Shown here one piece after another: positions 18,478-25,297 of a stretch of DNA of 34,106 nt; positions within the stretch are counted from its first letter, which is position 1; the number at the start of each line of letters is the position of its first letter. Below the pieces are notes generated by a model. That model had not been told where the DNA came from, did no database searches, and saw nothing but the letters and a program-made list of their open reading frames with translations. The stretch is from an uncultured Agathobaculum sp. (GTDB lineage: Bacteria > Bacillota > Clostridia > Oscillospirales > Butyricicoccaceae), in contig CAKSVR010000026.1 in NCBI GenBank assembly GCA_934504345.1, forward strand, positions 1 through 34,106, given 5' to 3'. The position numbers and the translations under genes are program-made.

Positions 18478-18520
18478 CAGGGACATCGGCAGTCAGCCTT
18501 TGTCCCTGTCAGATTTTTTC
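18478..18520 (+). terminator. possible fabF terminator
   Basis: CAGGGACA (18478-18485) and TGTCCCTG (18501-18508) can pair across a 15-nt loop, with TTTTTT a few bases later (18514-18519). A moderate candidate because the T-run does not abut the stem. Confidence 0.4.
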
Positions 18521-18522
18521 TC

Positions 18523-18550
18523 TTGCAATTCCGCGATTATGTGGTATCAT
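18523..18550 (+). promoter_or_regulatory. promoter of acyl-CoA synthetase gene
   Basis: TTGCAA (18523-18528), 16-bp spacer, TATCAT (18545-18550, preceded by TG). Between it and the gene start lies a C-rich CTACCT repeat stretch (about 18607-18634). Confidence 0.5.
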
Positions 18551-18654
18551 AATATTCGCGAAGTAGTTTTGAACTCTACATAGGTAGCCGAGGAGCAGAT
18601 AAACTCCTACCTTCTCCCTCCTACCTCCTACCTTATAGAAAGTGAGGCGATTTT

Positions 18655-20280
18655 ATGGATCACCCTTACACCTACGATATAACCATGTTCCGCGACACTT
18701 TCGAGAGCCGTTTCACCTATCTGAATGGTTTTCTGCGTAATGTTTCGCGGTTCGGCAGCAGTCCGGCGGTATTTGACCCGCATTCCGGCCGCCGCTGGAC
18801 TTACCGCGAGCTCAACGCCGAGGCAAACCGGCTGGCGCACGCGCTCCGCGCGGACGGCATCGGCAAGAACGATGTCGTTATGTTCACCCTGCTCAATTCG
18901 CCCGAATTTGTGTTCTGCTATCTGGCGGCGCACAAGCTCGGCGCCATCGCGTGCCCGGTCAACTACCGACAGGGCGCGGGCGAGATCGCGCTCGTTATCG
19001 ACGACAGCCGGCCCAAGGCGTTCGTGTACGATGCCGAGTTCGGCGAGCTGTCCGGCGGTGCGCTCGACCTGTGCGAGAGCAAGCCTGCCGTCAAGATCGT
19101 TGTCGGCGCGGCAGATTCCGTTCCCGCCGGTCAGATGCGCTACGAGGACTATGTTTTCGAGCAGCCGGAGAACGACCCGCCTATCGACTTTGACCCGCAC
19201 ATTTATGACGAAACCACCCGCCTGTACACCTCGGGCACCACGAACCGTCCCAAGGGCGTGCCGATCAACAATATCAACGAGGTGCTTTCCGCGCATGACG
19301 TTATGATGCACTTCCCGCTCGGCCCGACCGACCGCACCATGAACATGACCCCGTGGTTCCACCGCGGCGGCATCCACTCCGGCGGCCCGTGCCCGACCCT
19401 GTATGCGGGCGGCGAAGTTGTCATCCTGCGCGATTTTGCGCCCAGACGCTGTCTGGAGTACACCGAGGAGTACAAAATCTCGTTCCTCATCGGTGTGCCG
19501 ACCATCATCGCCATGCTGGCCCGCACACAGGAGCGCACGCCGTACGACCTGTCCGCGCTGCGCGGCATCGTCACCATGGGCGCGCCGTTCGAAAAGAGCG
19601 CGTGCGAGAAGTATATGAAGCTGCTCACGCCCAACATCTTCAACGGCTACGGCACGACGGAATCGTTCTGGAACACGTTCCTCCGTCCGTTCGACCTGCC
19701 CGATATGGCGGGCTCGGCGGGCCGCTCGTGTACGGACGACGAGGTGCGTATCGTGCGCCTGTCCGAGGACGGTTCGCACGCCGAGCCGGACGACACCGTG
19801 CCGCGCGACAACGAAACCGAGGGCGAGATCATCATTTCCTCCCCGGCAAAGAGCGCATTCTGCTACTATAACAACCCGGAAATGACCGAACAGAAGTTCT
19901 ACAAGGGCTTCCTCTATACCGGCGATGTCGGCGTGTGGGACGAGAATGAGTTCGTCACCGTCTGCGGCCGCAAGGACGATATGATCGTATCCGCAGGCGA
20001 AAATATCTACCCGCCGCAGATCGAAGCCGTGCTCAACGACCATCCCAAGGTCGCGGAAAGCGCCGTTATCGGCGTGCCGGACAAGCTGCGCGGCGAAGTC
20101 GTGGCGGCGTATGTCGTGCCGCGCGATGCGAGCCTGACCGTTGAGGAGCTCAAGGACTACTGCACGAACAGTCCCATGCTGTCCTCGTACAAGTGGCCGA
20201 GGATTTATACCATCGTCGATTCCCTGCCGCACACCGCAACGGGAAAGATCATGCACCGGGCACTTAGAAAAAAGAGTTGA
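18655..20280 (+). CDS. AMP-forming acyl-CoA synthetase / acyl-CoA ligase, 541 aa
   Basis: Adenylate-forming enzyme that activates a carboxylic acid with ATP and transfers it to CoA. The family motifs are intact: P-loop YTSGTTNRPKG (191-201), YGTTE (332-336), TGD (422-424), hinge GRKDD (438-442) followed by GENIYPPQIE, and the catalytic lysine Lys531 in PHTATGKI. Substrate cannot be fixed from sequence; a fatty or aromatic acid is likely. The ribosome site GTGAGG lies 8 nt before the ATG. The gene has its own promoter and is followed by an IclR regulator that may control it, since IclR proteins often regulate adjacent catabolic genes. The stop codon lies within the left edge of a GAGAGTGGAGAG-type inverted repeat. 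Confidence 0.88.
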   Translation: MDHPYTYDITMFRDTFESRFTYLNGFLRNVSRFGSSPAVFDPHSGRRWTYRELNAEANRLAHALRADGIGKNDVVMFTLLNSPEFVFCYLAAHKLGAIACPVNYRQGAGEIALVIDDSRPKAFVYDAEFGELSGGALDLCESKPAVKIVVGAADSVPAGQMRYEDYVFEQPENDPPIDFDPHIYDETTRLYTSGTTNRPKGVPINNINEVLSAHDVMMHFPLGPTDRTMNMTPWFHRGGIHSGGPCPTLYAGGEVVILRDFAPRRCLEYTEEYKISFLIGVPTIIAMLARTQERTPYDLSALRGIVTMGAPFEKSACEKYMKLLTPNIFNGYGTTESFWNTFLRPFDLPDMAGSAGRSCTDDEVRIVRLSEDGSHAEPDDTVPRDNETEGEIIISSPAKSAFCYYNNPEMTEQKFYKGFLYTGDVGVWDENEFVTVCGRKDDMIVSAGENIYPPQIEAVLNDHPKVAESAVIGVPDKLRGEVVAAYVVPRDASLTVEELKDYCTNSPMLSSYKWPRIYTIVDSLPHTATGKIMHRALRKKS

Positions 20281-20374
20281 GATTGGAGAGTGGAGAGTGA
20301 AGATTCTCCGCTCTCTTTTTGTATGCAGCAGACGGTTGCGGTCAAAAACTCTCCACTCCACACTCTTCACTCTT
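20276..20374. repeat. GA-rich inverted repeat element, copy A
   Basis: The left arm contains GGAGAGTGGAGAGTGAAGA (20285-20303) and the right arm CTCTCCACTCCACACTCTTCACTC (about 20350-20373), with a smaller stem-loop and T-run in the middle (CTCTCTTTTTG). A related element lies at 25173-25257. It may also act as the terminator of the acyl-CoA synthetase gene. Confidence 0.6.
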
Positions 20375-20388
20375 TTGTATCACAATGC

Positions 20389-20417
20389 TTGTCTTTTCCC
20401 TCCGGCTGCGCTATAAT
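20389..20417 (+). promoter_or_regulatory. promoter of iclR operon
   Basis: TTGTCT (20389-20394), 17-bp spacer, TATAAT (20412-20417), 41 bp before the iclR start. Confidence 0.65.
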
Positions 20418-20458
20418 GAATAGGTGTTTTACATTACGAAACGAAGGGAAGCGTTTTC

Positions 20459-21232
20459 ATGGCGGAGCAATCGTCCGTACAATCTCTCGACCGGGCGTTC
20501 GACCTGCTGGAGGCTTTATGCCGCGCCCGCAACGGCATGAGCATCGGTGCGCTGTCGGCCGAAACCGGCCTGCACAAGAGCACCGTGCATCGTCTGCTGT
20601 CCAGTATGTGTATGCGCGGCTATGTGCAGCGCGATGCGGAAACCAGCGTCTACCGCGCCGGTATGCGCCTGTGTGAGCTGAGCAGCTATATTGTGGATAA
20701 TCTGGATATTGTGGAACGGGCCCGCACCGCGCTCGACCGGCTCGAACGGCAGACCGACGAAACCGTACACCTTGTCATGCGCGACGACAAGGACATCGTT
20801 TACATCCACAAGGTGGATAACGGCTCGAGCGCCATCCGTATGTTCTCGCGCATCGGTATGCGCCTGCCGCTGTACTGCACGGGCGTGGGCAAGGCCATCC
20901 TGTCCACATGGACCAAGGATGAGGTGCGCGAGATCTGGCTGACCAGCCATGTACGCCCGTGGACCGAGCACACCATCGTCAACGAGCAGGATTTTTACCG
21001 CGAGATCGACAAGGTACGCCAGCTGGGCTACGCGCTCGACAACGAGGAGAACGAGCTCGGCGTGCGCTGCATCGCAACGGCCATCCCGGACTACCGCGGA
21101 CGGGCCTCGTATGCCATCTCGCTGTCCGCGCCTGTCAGCCGCATGACAGACCAGCGCGTGGCTGAGCTCAAGGCACCGCTCATGGCTGCCCGCGACGAGA
21201 TCGCGCGTGCGCTCGGCGGCGGCCGGTTTTGA
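20459..21232 (+). CDS. IclR-family transcriptional regulator, 257 aa
   Basis: DNA-binding regulator with an N-terminal winged helix (residues ~5-65; LDRAFDLLEAL, then TGLHKSTVHRLLSSM) and a C-terminal GAF-like effector domain (~80-250; DETVHLVMRDD, LPLYCTGVGKAIL, GYALDNEENELGVRCIA). Length and architecture are typical. It is the first gene of a three-gene run, 9 bp ahead of the methyltransferase gene. Its likeliest target is the upstream acyl-CoA synthetase gene or its own promoter; the effector is unknown. Confidence 0.92.
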   Translation: MAEQSSVQSLDRAFDLLEALCRARNGMSIGALSAETGLHKSTVHRLLSSMCMRGYVQRDAETSVYRAGMRLCELSSYIVDNLDIVERARTALDRLERQTDETVHLVMRDDKDIVYIHKVDNGSSAIRMFSRIGMRLPLYCTGVGKAILSTWTKDEVREIWLTSHVRPWTEHTIVNEQDFYREIDKVRQLGYALDNEENELGVRCIATAIPDYRGRASYAISLSAPVSRMTDQRVAELKAPLMAARDEIARALGGGRF

Positions 21233-21241
21233 GGGACTGCC

Positions 21242-21790
21242 ATGAACACTTTATCTGTTGTGCATGACGTTCTGCGCCGCGCGGTGCGCCCGGGTGACTT
21301 GTGCATCGATGCCACCGCGGGCAAGGGCCGCGACACGGCGCTGCTGTGCCGCCTCACCGGCGAGAACGGCCGCGTGCTGGCGTTCGATGTGCAGGAGGAG
21401 GCCGTTCGGCAGACCCGCGAACTGCTGGCAAAGGAAAACCTGACCGCCGAGGTCCATCTCGACAGCCACGCCAGCATGGCGCAGTATGCCGAACCCGAAA
21501 CCGTGGACTGCATCGTGTTCAACTTCGGCCGGCTGCCCGGCGGCGACCCGCATAAATTCACCACGGCGGACAGCTCGCTGCCGGCCATCGACGCCGGACT
21601 GGCGCTGCTCAAAACGGGCGGCCTGATGGCGCTGGCGCTCTACTACGGCAGGGAGAACGGCTACGAGGAGCGCGATGCCATCCTCGCGCACCTGCGCGGG
21701 CTGGACGACCGGAGATATACCGTGCTCGGCTGCGAGTGGCTCAACCGAAAAAACGACCCGCCGCTGCCCATTTTTATCTGGAAGGAGTAA
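21242..21790 (+). CDS. mnmM: class I SAM methyltransferase, YtqB/MnmM family
   Basis: SAM-dependent methyltransferase of the YtqB (PF06962) type. Family members from Gram-positive bacteria are known as MnmM, which methylates the 5-aminomethyl-2-thiouridine wobble base of tRNA. The SAM-binding motif DATAGKGRDT (23-32), the acidic FDV (48-50), and the family signature FNFGRLPGGD (93-102) are present, with the NRKNDPPLPIFIWKE tail typical of the family. The length of 182 aa is normal. It lies 9 bp after iclR and 5 bp before a zinc ribbon gene, so it is in the same operon. Confidence 0.85.
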   Translation: MNTLSVVHDVLRRAVRPGDLCIDATAGKGRDTALLCRLTGENGRVLAFDVQEEAVRQTRELLAKENLTAEVHLDSHASMAQYAEPETVDCIVFNFGRLPGGDPHKFTTADSSLPAIDAGLALLKTGGLMALALYYGRENGYEERDAILAHLRGLDDRRYTVLGCEWLNRKNDPPLPIFIWKE

Positions 21791-21795
21791 TCTTT

Positions 21796-22032
21796 ATGCC
21801 ATGGTGCCCGAAATGCGGCGCGGAATATGTCGAAAACGTCCGCAAATGCGCGGACTGCGGCGTGCCGCTGCTCGACCACGAGCCCGCAGAGGCGGAAAAG
21901 CTCCCGCCCGACCCGAAACCGACCGGCTGGCGGCGCTTTGTCACCCGCGAGCGCGTGATGCGCGTGCTGAGAAGCCTGATCGCCATCCTGCTGGCGCTTG
22001 CGGCGGCATTCACACTGCAAGGGATGCTGTAA
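21796..22032 (+). CDS. zinc ribbon membrane protein, 78 aa
   Basis: Short protein with an N-terminal zinc ribbon (CPKC at residues 4-7 and CADC at 18-21) and a C-terminal hydrophobic helix (roughly 55-78, VLRSLIAILLALAAAF), suggesting a membrane-tethered metal-binding domain. No function is known. The start at 21796 follows AAGGAG by 8 nt; a longer reading from 21736 would overlap the methyltransferase gene and has no ribosome site. Last gene of the iclR operon. Confidence 0.75.
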   Translation: MPWCPKCGAEYVENVRKCADCGVPLLDHEPAEAEKLPPDPKPTGWRRFVTRERVMRVLRSLIAILLALAAAFTLQGML

Positions 22033-22074
22033 AAACGGAAAACAGAGAGAAAACAGCGCCCCGGCTTCTGTCGC

Positions 22075-22103
22075 TTGACAAAACCGGGGCGCTGCGCTAT
22101 AAT
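22075..22103 (+). promoter_or_regulatory. consensus promoter for antisense/antitoxin RNA
   Basis: TTGACA (22075-22080), 17-bp spacer, TATAAT (22098-22103): a perfect consensus promoter pointing at the toxin gene on the other strand, with no plus-strand gene behind it. Confidence 0.75.
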
Positions 22104-22109
22104 AGGGTC

Positions 22110-22200
22110 AACAACGACGGCTCTCGCCAAAGGGCGGTCGTTCCCGTTAACGATGTAACTTGAGGAAACGCCGCTCCTTTTTTAGGAGCGGTTGTTACTT
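22110..22200 (+). ncRNA. candidate antitoxin RNA of type I toxin-antitoxin locus
   Basis: Predicted short RNA from the consensus promoter to the hairpin CCGCTCC / GGAGCGG at 22171-22191. It carries no reasonable reading frame. It overlaps the 3' end of the minus-strand toxin transcript, and short direct repeats shared with the toxin leader region (AACAAC at 22110 and 22303; GAGGAA at 22162 and 22299) would make the two RNAs complementary at those spots, as in Fst/par-type systems. Ends are inferred. Confidence 0.5.
22171..22191. terminator. shared hairpin at toxin/antitoxin RNA 3' ends
   Basis: CCGCTCC TTTTTTA GGAGCGG, a 7-bp stem located 3 bp beyond the toxin stop codon and at the end of the convergent RNA. 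Probably a bidirectional terminator. Confidence 0.55.
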
Positions 22201-22275
22201 TCTATGAGAAAGACACAGACCGATGATAGCTACGATCAAAAGACCGAACTGGAACAGATCGGAATATGTGACCAT
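22195..22275 (-). CDS. holin-like type I toxin peptide, 26 aa
   Basis: A 26-residue peptide with one membrane helix: it starts MVTYSDLFQF, continues GLLIVAIIGLCL and ends with the charged SHRK. This is the pattern of the putative holin-like toxin family (Hol_Tox, PF16935), small membrane peptides whose mRNA is silenced by an antisense RNA in Gram-positive bacteria. The start is set by a strong ribosome site GGGAGGTG 5 nt upstream. The gene has its own consensus promoter (22335-22363) and a leader of about 50 nt with a GGGGAGG/CCTCCC hairpin that can hide the ribosome site. Toxicity is inferred from the family. Confidence 0.75.
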   Translation of the reverse strand: MVTYSDLFQFGLLIVAIIGLCLSHRK

Positions 22276-22334
22276 GTCATCACCTCCCTTATATTGGGGA
22301 GGAACAACCTTTATACATCGTTGCTGACACTCCG

Positions 22335-22363
22335 AGTATAGCATATATGCCACACACTGTCAA
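22335..22363 (-). promoter_or_regulatory. promoter of holin-like toxin gene
   Basis: Minus strand TTGACA (22358-22363), 17-bp spacer, TATACT (22335-22340). The leader downstream contains CCTCCCC and GGGAGG segments (22283-22302) that can pair over the toxin ribosome site. Confidence 0.7.
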
Positions 22364-22365
22364 TC

Positions 22366-22388
22366 AACCGCCTTTTCCGGCGGTTTTT
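22366..22388 (+). terminator. intrinsic terminator, plus strand
   Basis: AACCGCC TTTTCC GGCGGTT followed by TTT. It isolates the toxin locus from the metG promoter. The stretch 22389-22490 beyond it shows nothing further. Confidence 0.6.
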
Positions 22389-22490
22389 GTCATTTTTGCA
22401 TCAATTTTGGAGGCACACTCTCTTCCCTGCCCGTGCATTCCCCAGCCTCCGTTTTCAATCCTCAATTTTGTCCTCTCCCTGCCGCTCGTA

Positions 22491-22519
22491 TTGACAAAAA
22501 CCATTCTCAGGTGTAAAAT
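22491..22519 (+). promoter_or_regulatory. promoter of metG
   Basis: TTGACA (22491-22496), 17-bp spacer, TAAAAT (22514-22519). Transcription would start near 22526, leaving a leader of about 140 nt. Confidence 0.7.
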
Positions 22520-22561
22520 AATCGTAAACGATATGATGTTTTGTGGTAACACGGAAGGTTC

Positions 22562-22617
22562 ATCCCCCGTCCTTGCAGTGGCCGTGTGCCATTGCTGTGA
22601 ACGAGGGGATTTTTTTG
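22562..22617 (+). terminator. leader terminator (attenuator candidate) before metG
   Basis: ATCCCCCGT (22562-22570) can pair with ACGAGGGGAT (22601-22610), enclosing a second stem GCAGTGG / CCATTGC, and is followed by a run of seven T. It lies between the metG promoter and the gene. The leader 5' end AAACGATA (22526-22533) is complementary to TATCGTTT (22621-22628) just past the terminator, and ACACGG (22549-22554) to CCGTGT (22582-22587), so alternative folds exist. Either an attenuator of metG or the end of a small RNA. Confidence 0.5.
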
Positions 22618-22665
22618 TGCTATCGTTTGCACAGCATTCTTATTATATAAGGAGAGAAGCAACCC

Positions 22666-24600
22666 ATGGAGAAAAAACCCTATTATATCTCGACGGCCAT
22701 CGCCTACACCTCGGCGAAGCCGCACATCGGCAACACCTACGAGATCGTGCTGGCCGATGCCATCGCGCGCTACAAGCGCATGACCGGCTATGACGTTTAC
22801 TTCCAGACCGGCACGGACGAGCACGGCCAGAAGATTCAGGAAAAGGCCGAGGCCGCCGGCATCACGCCGCAGCAGCACGTTGACAAGGTCGCCGGTGAGG
22901 TAAAGAGCATCTGGGACCTGATGAACACCACCTACGACAAATTCATCCGCACCACCGACCCGATGCACGAGAAAAAGGTGCAGAAGATCTTCAAAAAGCT
23001 GTACGATCAGGGCGATATTTACAAGGGCGCGTACAAGGGCAAATACTGCAAGCCGTGCGAGTCGTTCTGGACCGAGAGCCAGCTCAAGGACGGCTGCTGT
23101 CCGGACTGCGGCCGCCCGTGCGTGGATGCCGAGGAGGAGGCATACTTCTTCCGCATGAGCAAGTACGCCGACCGCCTGATGAAGCACATCGAGGAGCACC
23201 CCGAATTCATCCAGCCGGAGAGCCGCAAGAACGAGATGGTCAACAACTTCCTGAAGCCCGGCCTGCAGGACCTGTGCGTTTCCCGCACCTCGTTCAGCTG
23301 GGGCATCCCGGTGGACTTTGACCCGGGCCACGTTGTCTATGTCTGGCTGGATGCGCTGACCAACTATATCACATTCTGCGGCTACGACCCGGACGGCAAC
23401 CACGATGAACACTACAAGAAGTTCTGGCCGGCGGACGTTCACCTCATCGGCAAGGACATCATCCGCTTCCACACCATCTACTGGCCCATCTTCCTGATGG
23501 CGCTCGGTGAGCCGCTCCCGAAGCAGGTATTCGGCCACCCGTGGCTGCTGGTCGGCGACGGCAAGATGTCCAAGTCGCTCGGCAACGTGATCTACGCGGA
23601 CGACCTCGTCCGTCTGTTCGGCGTGGATGCCATCCGCTACTACGTTCTGCACGAGATGCCGTTCGCGAATGACGGTGTGATCTCCTACGAGCTCATCTGC
23701 GAGCGCATCAACTCCGACCTCGCAAATGTGCTCGGCAATCTGGTCAACCGCACCATCGCGATGACCAAGAAGTATTTCGGCGGCATCGTTCCCGCACCGA
23801 CCGCACCGGAGGCACTCGACGAGGAGCTTAAGAGCCTTGCGCTCGGTCTGCCCGCCGCTGTCGAGAAGAAGATGGAAACCCTGCACGTTGCCGATGCCAT
23901 CGACGAGGTATTCGCACTGCTGCGCCGCTCGAACAAGTATATCGACGAAACCATGCCGTGGGCGCTGGCCAAGGACGAGAGCAAAAAGGACCGTCTGGGC
24001 ACCGTGCTGTACAACCTGCTCGAGGCTATCCGCTTTGCGGCGGTCGAGCTGAAGCCGTACCTGCCGGACACCGCTGATAAGATCTTCGCGCAGCTCGGCA
24101 TCGAGAATAAGGGCGTGGAGAGCCTGACCTCGTTCGACGGTATGCAGGCCGGTCAGCCGGTCGGCGAAGCCTCCATCCTGTTCGAGCGCATCGACATCCC
24201 GAAGAAGCTCGCTGAGATTGAAGAGGAGAAAAAGGCTGCCGCGGCGGAGCAGAAGCCCGCAGTCGAGTTCCTGCCGGACATCGCGTTCGATGATTTCTGC
24301 AAGGTCGATATGACCGTGTGCAAGGTTCTCGCGTGCGAGAACGTCAAGAAGAGTTCGAAGCTCCTCAAGTTCCAGCTGGATGACGGCTCGGGCACGCCGC
24401 GCCAGATCCTCTCGGGCATCGCCAAGTATTACAAGCCGGAGGAGCTGGTCGGCAAGACGGTCGTCGCCGTCACCAACCTGCCGCCGCGCAAGATGATGGG
24501 TCAGGAGTCCAACGGTATGCTGCTCTCCGCCGAAAAGGACGAGAAGCTCAACCTGCTCATGCTGGACGACGCTATCGCAGCAGGCTCCAAACTCTGCTAA
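22666..24600 (+). CDS. metG: methionyl-tRNA synthetase
   Basis: Class I aminoacyl-tRNA synthetase charging tRNA-Met. Visible are the HIGH-type motif PHIGN (19-23), the zinc-binding CKPC and CPDC pairs (~128-148), KMSKS (300-304), and a C-terminal EMAP/OB-fold tRNA-binding domain (roughly 540-644; FDDFCKVDMTV, LPPRKMMGQESNGM). The length of 644 aa is normal for the form with the dimerising C-terminal domain. The ribosome site AAGGAGAG precedes the ATG. The metG-tatD neighbourhood seen here, with two genes in between, is common in Firmicutes. Expression probably passes through the leader terminator upstream. Confidence 0.97.
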   Translation: MEKKPYYISTAIAYTSAKPHIGNTYEIVLADAIARYKRMTGYDVYFQTGTDEHGQKIQEKAEAAGITPQQHVDKVAGEVKSIWDLMNTTYDKFIRTTDPMHEKKVQKIFKKLYDQGDIYKGAYKGKYCKPCESFWTESQLKDGCCPDCGRPCVDAEEEAYFFRMSKYADRLMKHIEEHPEFIQPESRKNEMVNNFLKPGLQDLCVSRTSFSWGIPVDFDPGHVVYVWLDALTNYITFCGYDPDGNHDEHYKKFWPADVHLIGKDIIRFHTIYWPIFLMALGEPLPKQVFGHPWLLVGDGKMSKSLGNVIYADDLVRLFGVDAIRYYVLHEMPFANDGVISYELICERINSDLANVLGNLVNRTIAMTKKYFGGIVPAPTAPEALDEELKSLALGLPAAVEKKMETLHVADAIDEVFALLRRSNKYIDETMPWALAKDESKKDRLGTVLYNLLEAIRFAAVELKPYLPDTADKIFAQLGIENKGVESLTSFDGMQAGQPVGEASILFERIDIPKKLAEIEEEKKAAAAEQKPAVEFLPDIAFDDFCKVDMTVCKVLACENVKKSSKLLKFQLDDGSGTPRQILSGIAKYYKPEELVGKTVVAVTNLPPRKMMGQESNGMLLSAEKDEKLNLLMLDDAIAAGSKLC

Positions 24601-24614
24601 CGCGCACCGCGATG

Positions 24615-24697
24615 CCGTAGGGCGTGACGACCCCGGCACGCCGGTCGTACCGATGTGCAAATGTTCTGCACGGCGCGCCGAGTCGTCGCGCCCTACG
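24615..24697. repeat. palindromic intergenic element, copy 3
   Basis: CGTAGGGCG ... CGCCCTACG with an 80-bp core (24617-24696) and GTACCGATGTGCAAATG at the tip. The arms differ in sequence from copies 1 and 2 but remain self-complementary, as expected for compensatory change. Confidence 0.75.
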
Positions 24698-24738
24698 ATT
24701 TCGCATATACCGTAATCACAATTTAGGAAGCGAAAACA

Positions 24739-25173
24739 ATGACAAGAGGGCGAAACTCTATGTGGGTAATTTACGCGCTGCTCTCCGCGGTATTTGCCGC
24801 GCTGACGACCATCCTCGCCAAGATCGGCGTGGAGAATGTTGACAGTACACTCGCGACCGCCATCCGCACCGCCGTGGTGCTCGTGATGGCTTGGGGCATG
24901 GTATTTCTCCTGGGAAAACAGGGCGGCGTGTCCGCTATCGGCGCGAAAAGCTGGGTTTTTCTCACCCTTTCGGGTCTGGCGACCGGCGGTTCGTGGCTGT
25001 TTTACTACAAGGCCCTGCAGATCGGTGAGGCCAGCCGCGTTGCGCCCATCGACAAGCTGAGCGTTGTCATCACGATGGTGCTGGCGTTCGTTGTGCTGCA
25101 CGAAACCGTGACGGTAAAAGGCGTTATCGGCGGCATCCTTATCGCGGCAGGCACGCTCTGCATGATACTGTAA
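24739..25173 (+). CDS. single-domain EamA-type transporter, 144 aa
   Basis: Inner-membrane protein of the drug/metabolite transporter superfamily carrying a single EamA domain with about five hydrophobic helices (WVIYALLSAVFAALTTIL near the start; GVIGGILIAAGTLCMIL at the end). Such half-size members are thought to work as dimers; the substrate is unknown. Conserved features include TLATAIRTAVVL, SWLFYYKALQIGEAS and DKLSVV. ATG 24739 has AGGAAG upstream; ATG 24760 (MWVIYALL) has GAGGG upstream and matches the usual family start, so either is possible. It follows metG after a palindromic element. Confidence 0.8.
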   Translation: MTRGRNSMWVIYALLSAVFAALTTILAKIGVENVDSTLATAIRTAVVLVMAWGMVFLLGKQGGVSAIGAKSWVFLTLSGLATGGSWLFYYKALQIGEASRVAPIDKLSVVITMVLAFVVLHETVTVKGVIGGILIAAGTLCMIL

Positions 25174-25257
25174 TAAGAGTGGAGAGTGAGGAGTGGAGAG
25201 TGAAGAGTTGGGAGCGGAGATTTACGTTCTCTTCACTCTCAACTCTTCACTCTCTTA
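25173..25257. repeat. GA-rich inverted repeat element, copy B
   Basis: The left arm AAGAGTGGAGAGTGAGGAG... and the right arm TCTCTTCACTCTCAACTCTT... are inverted copies. It starts at the stop codon of the EamA gene, just as copy A abuts the acyl-CoA synthetase stop. Confidence 0.6.
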
Positions 25258-25297
25258 TGGCTCTCTTATACCTCTTTGCTCGATTTTAAGGACTTAT

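Noticed and set aside
22145..22328. Shared AACGATGTA in the toxin leader and the antitoxin RNA
   Set aside because: The copies are in inverted orientation, so both RNAs carry the same rather than complementary bases; it does not explain silencing.
22544..22554. T-box-like TGGTAACACGG in the metG leader
   Set aside because: Two mismatches to the T-box core, and the promoter at 22491 leaves no room for stem I with a specifier loop.
22507..25101. Minus-strand open frame of 864 codons
   Set aside because: Aligned antisense of metG, which is certain from HIGH, KMSKS and tRNA-binding motifs.
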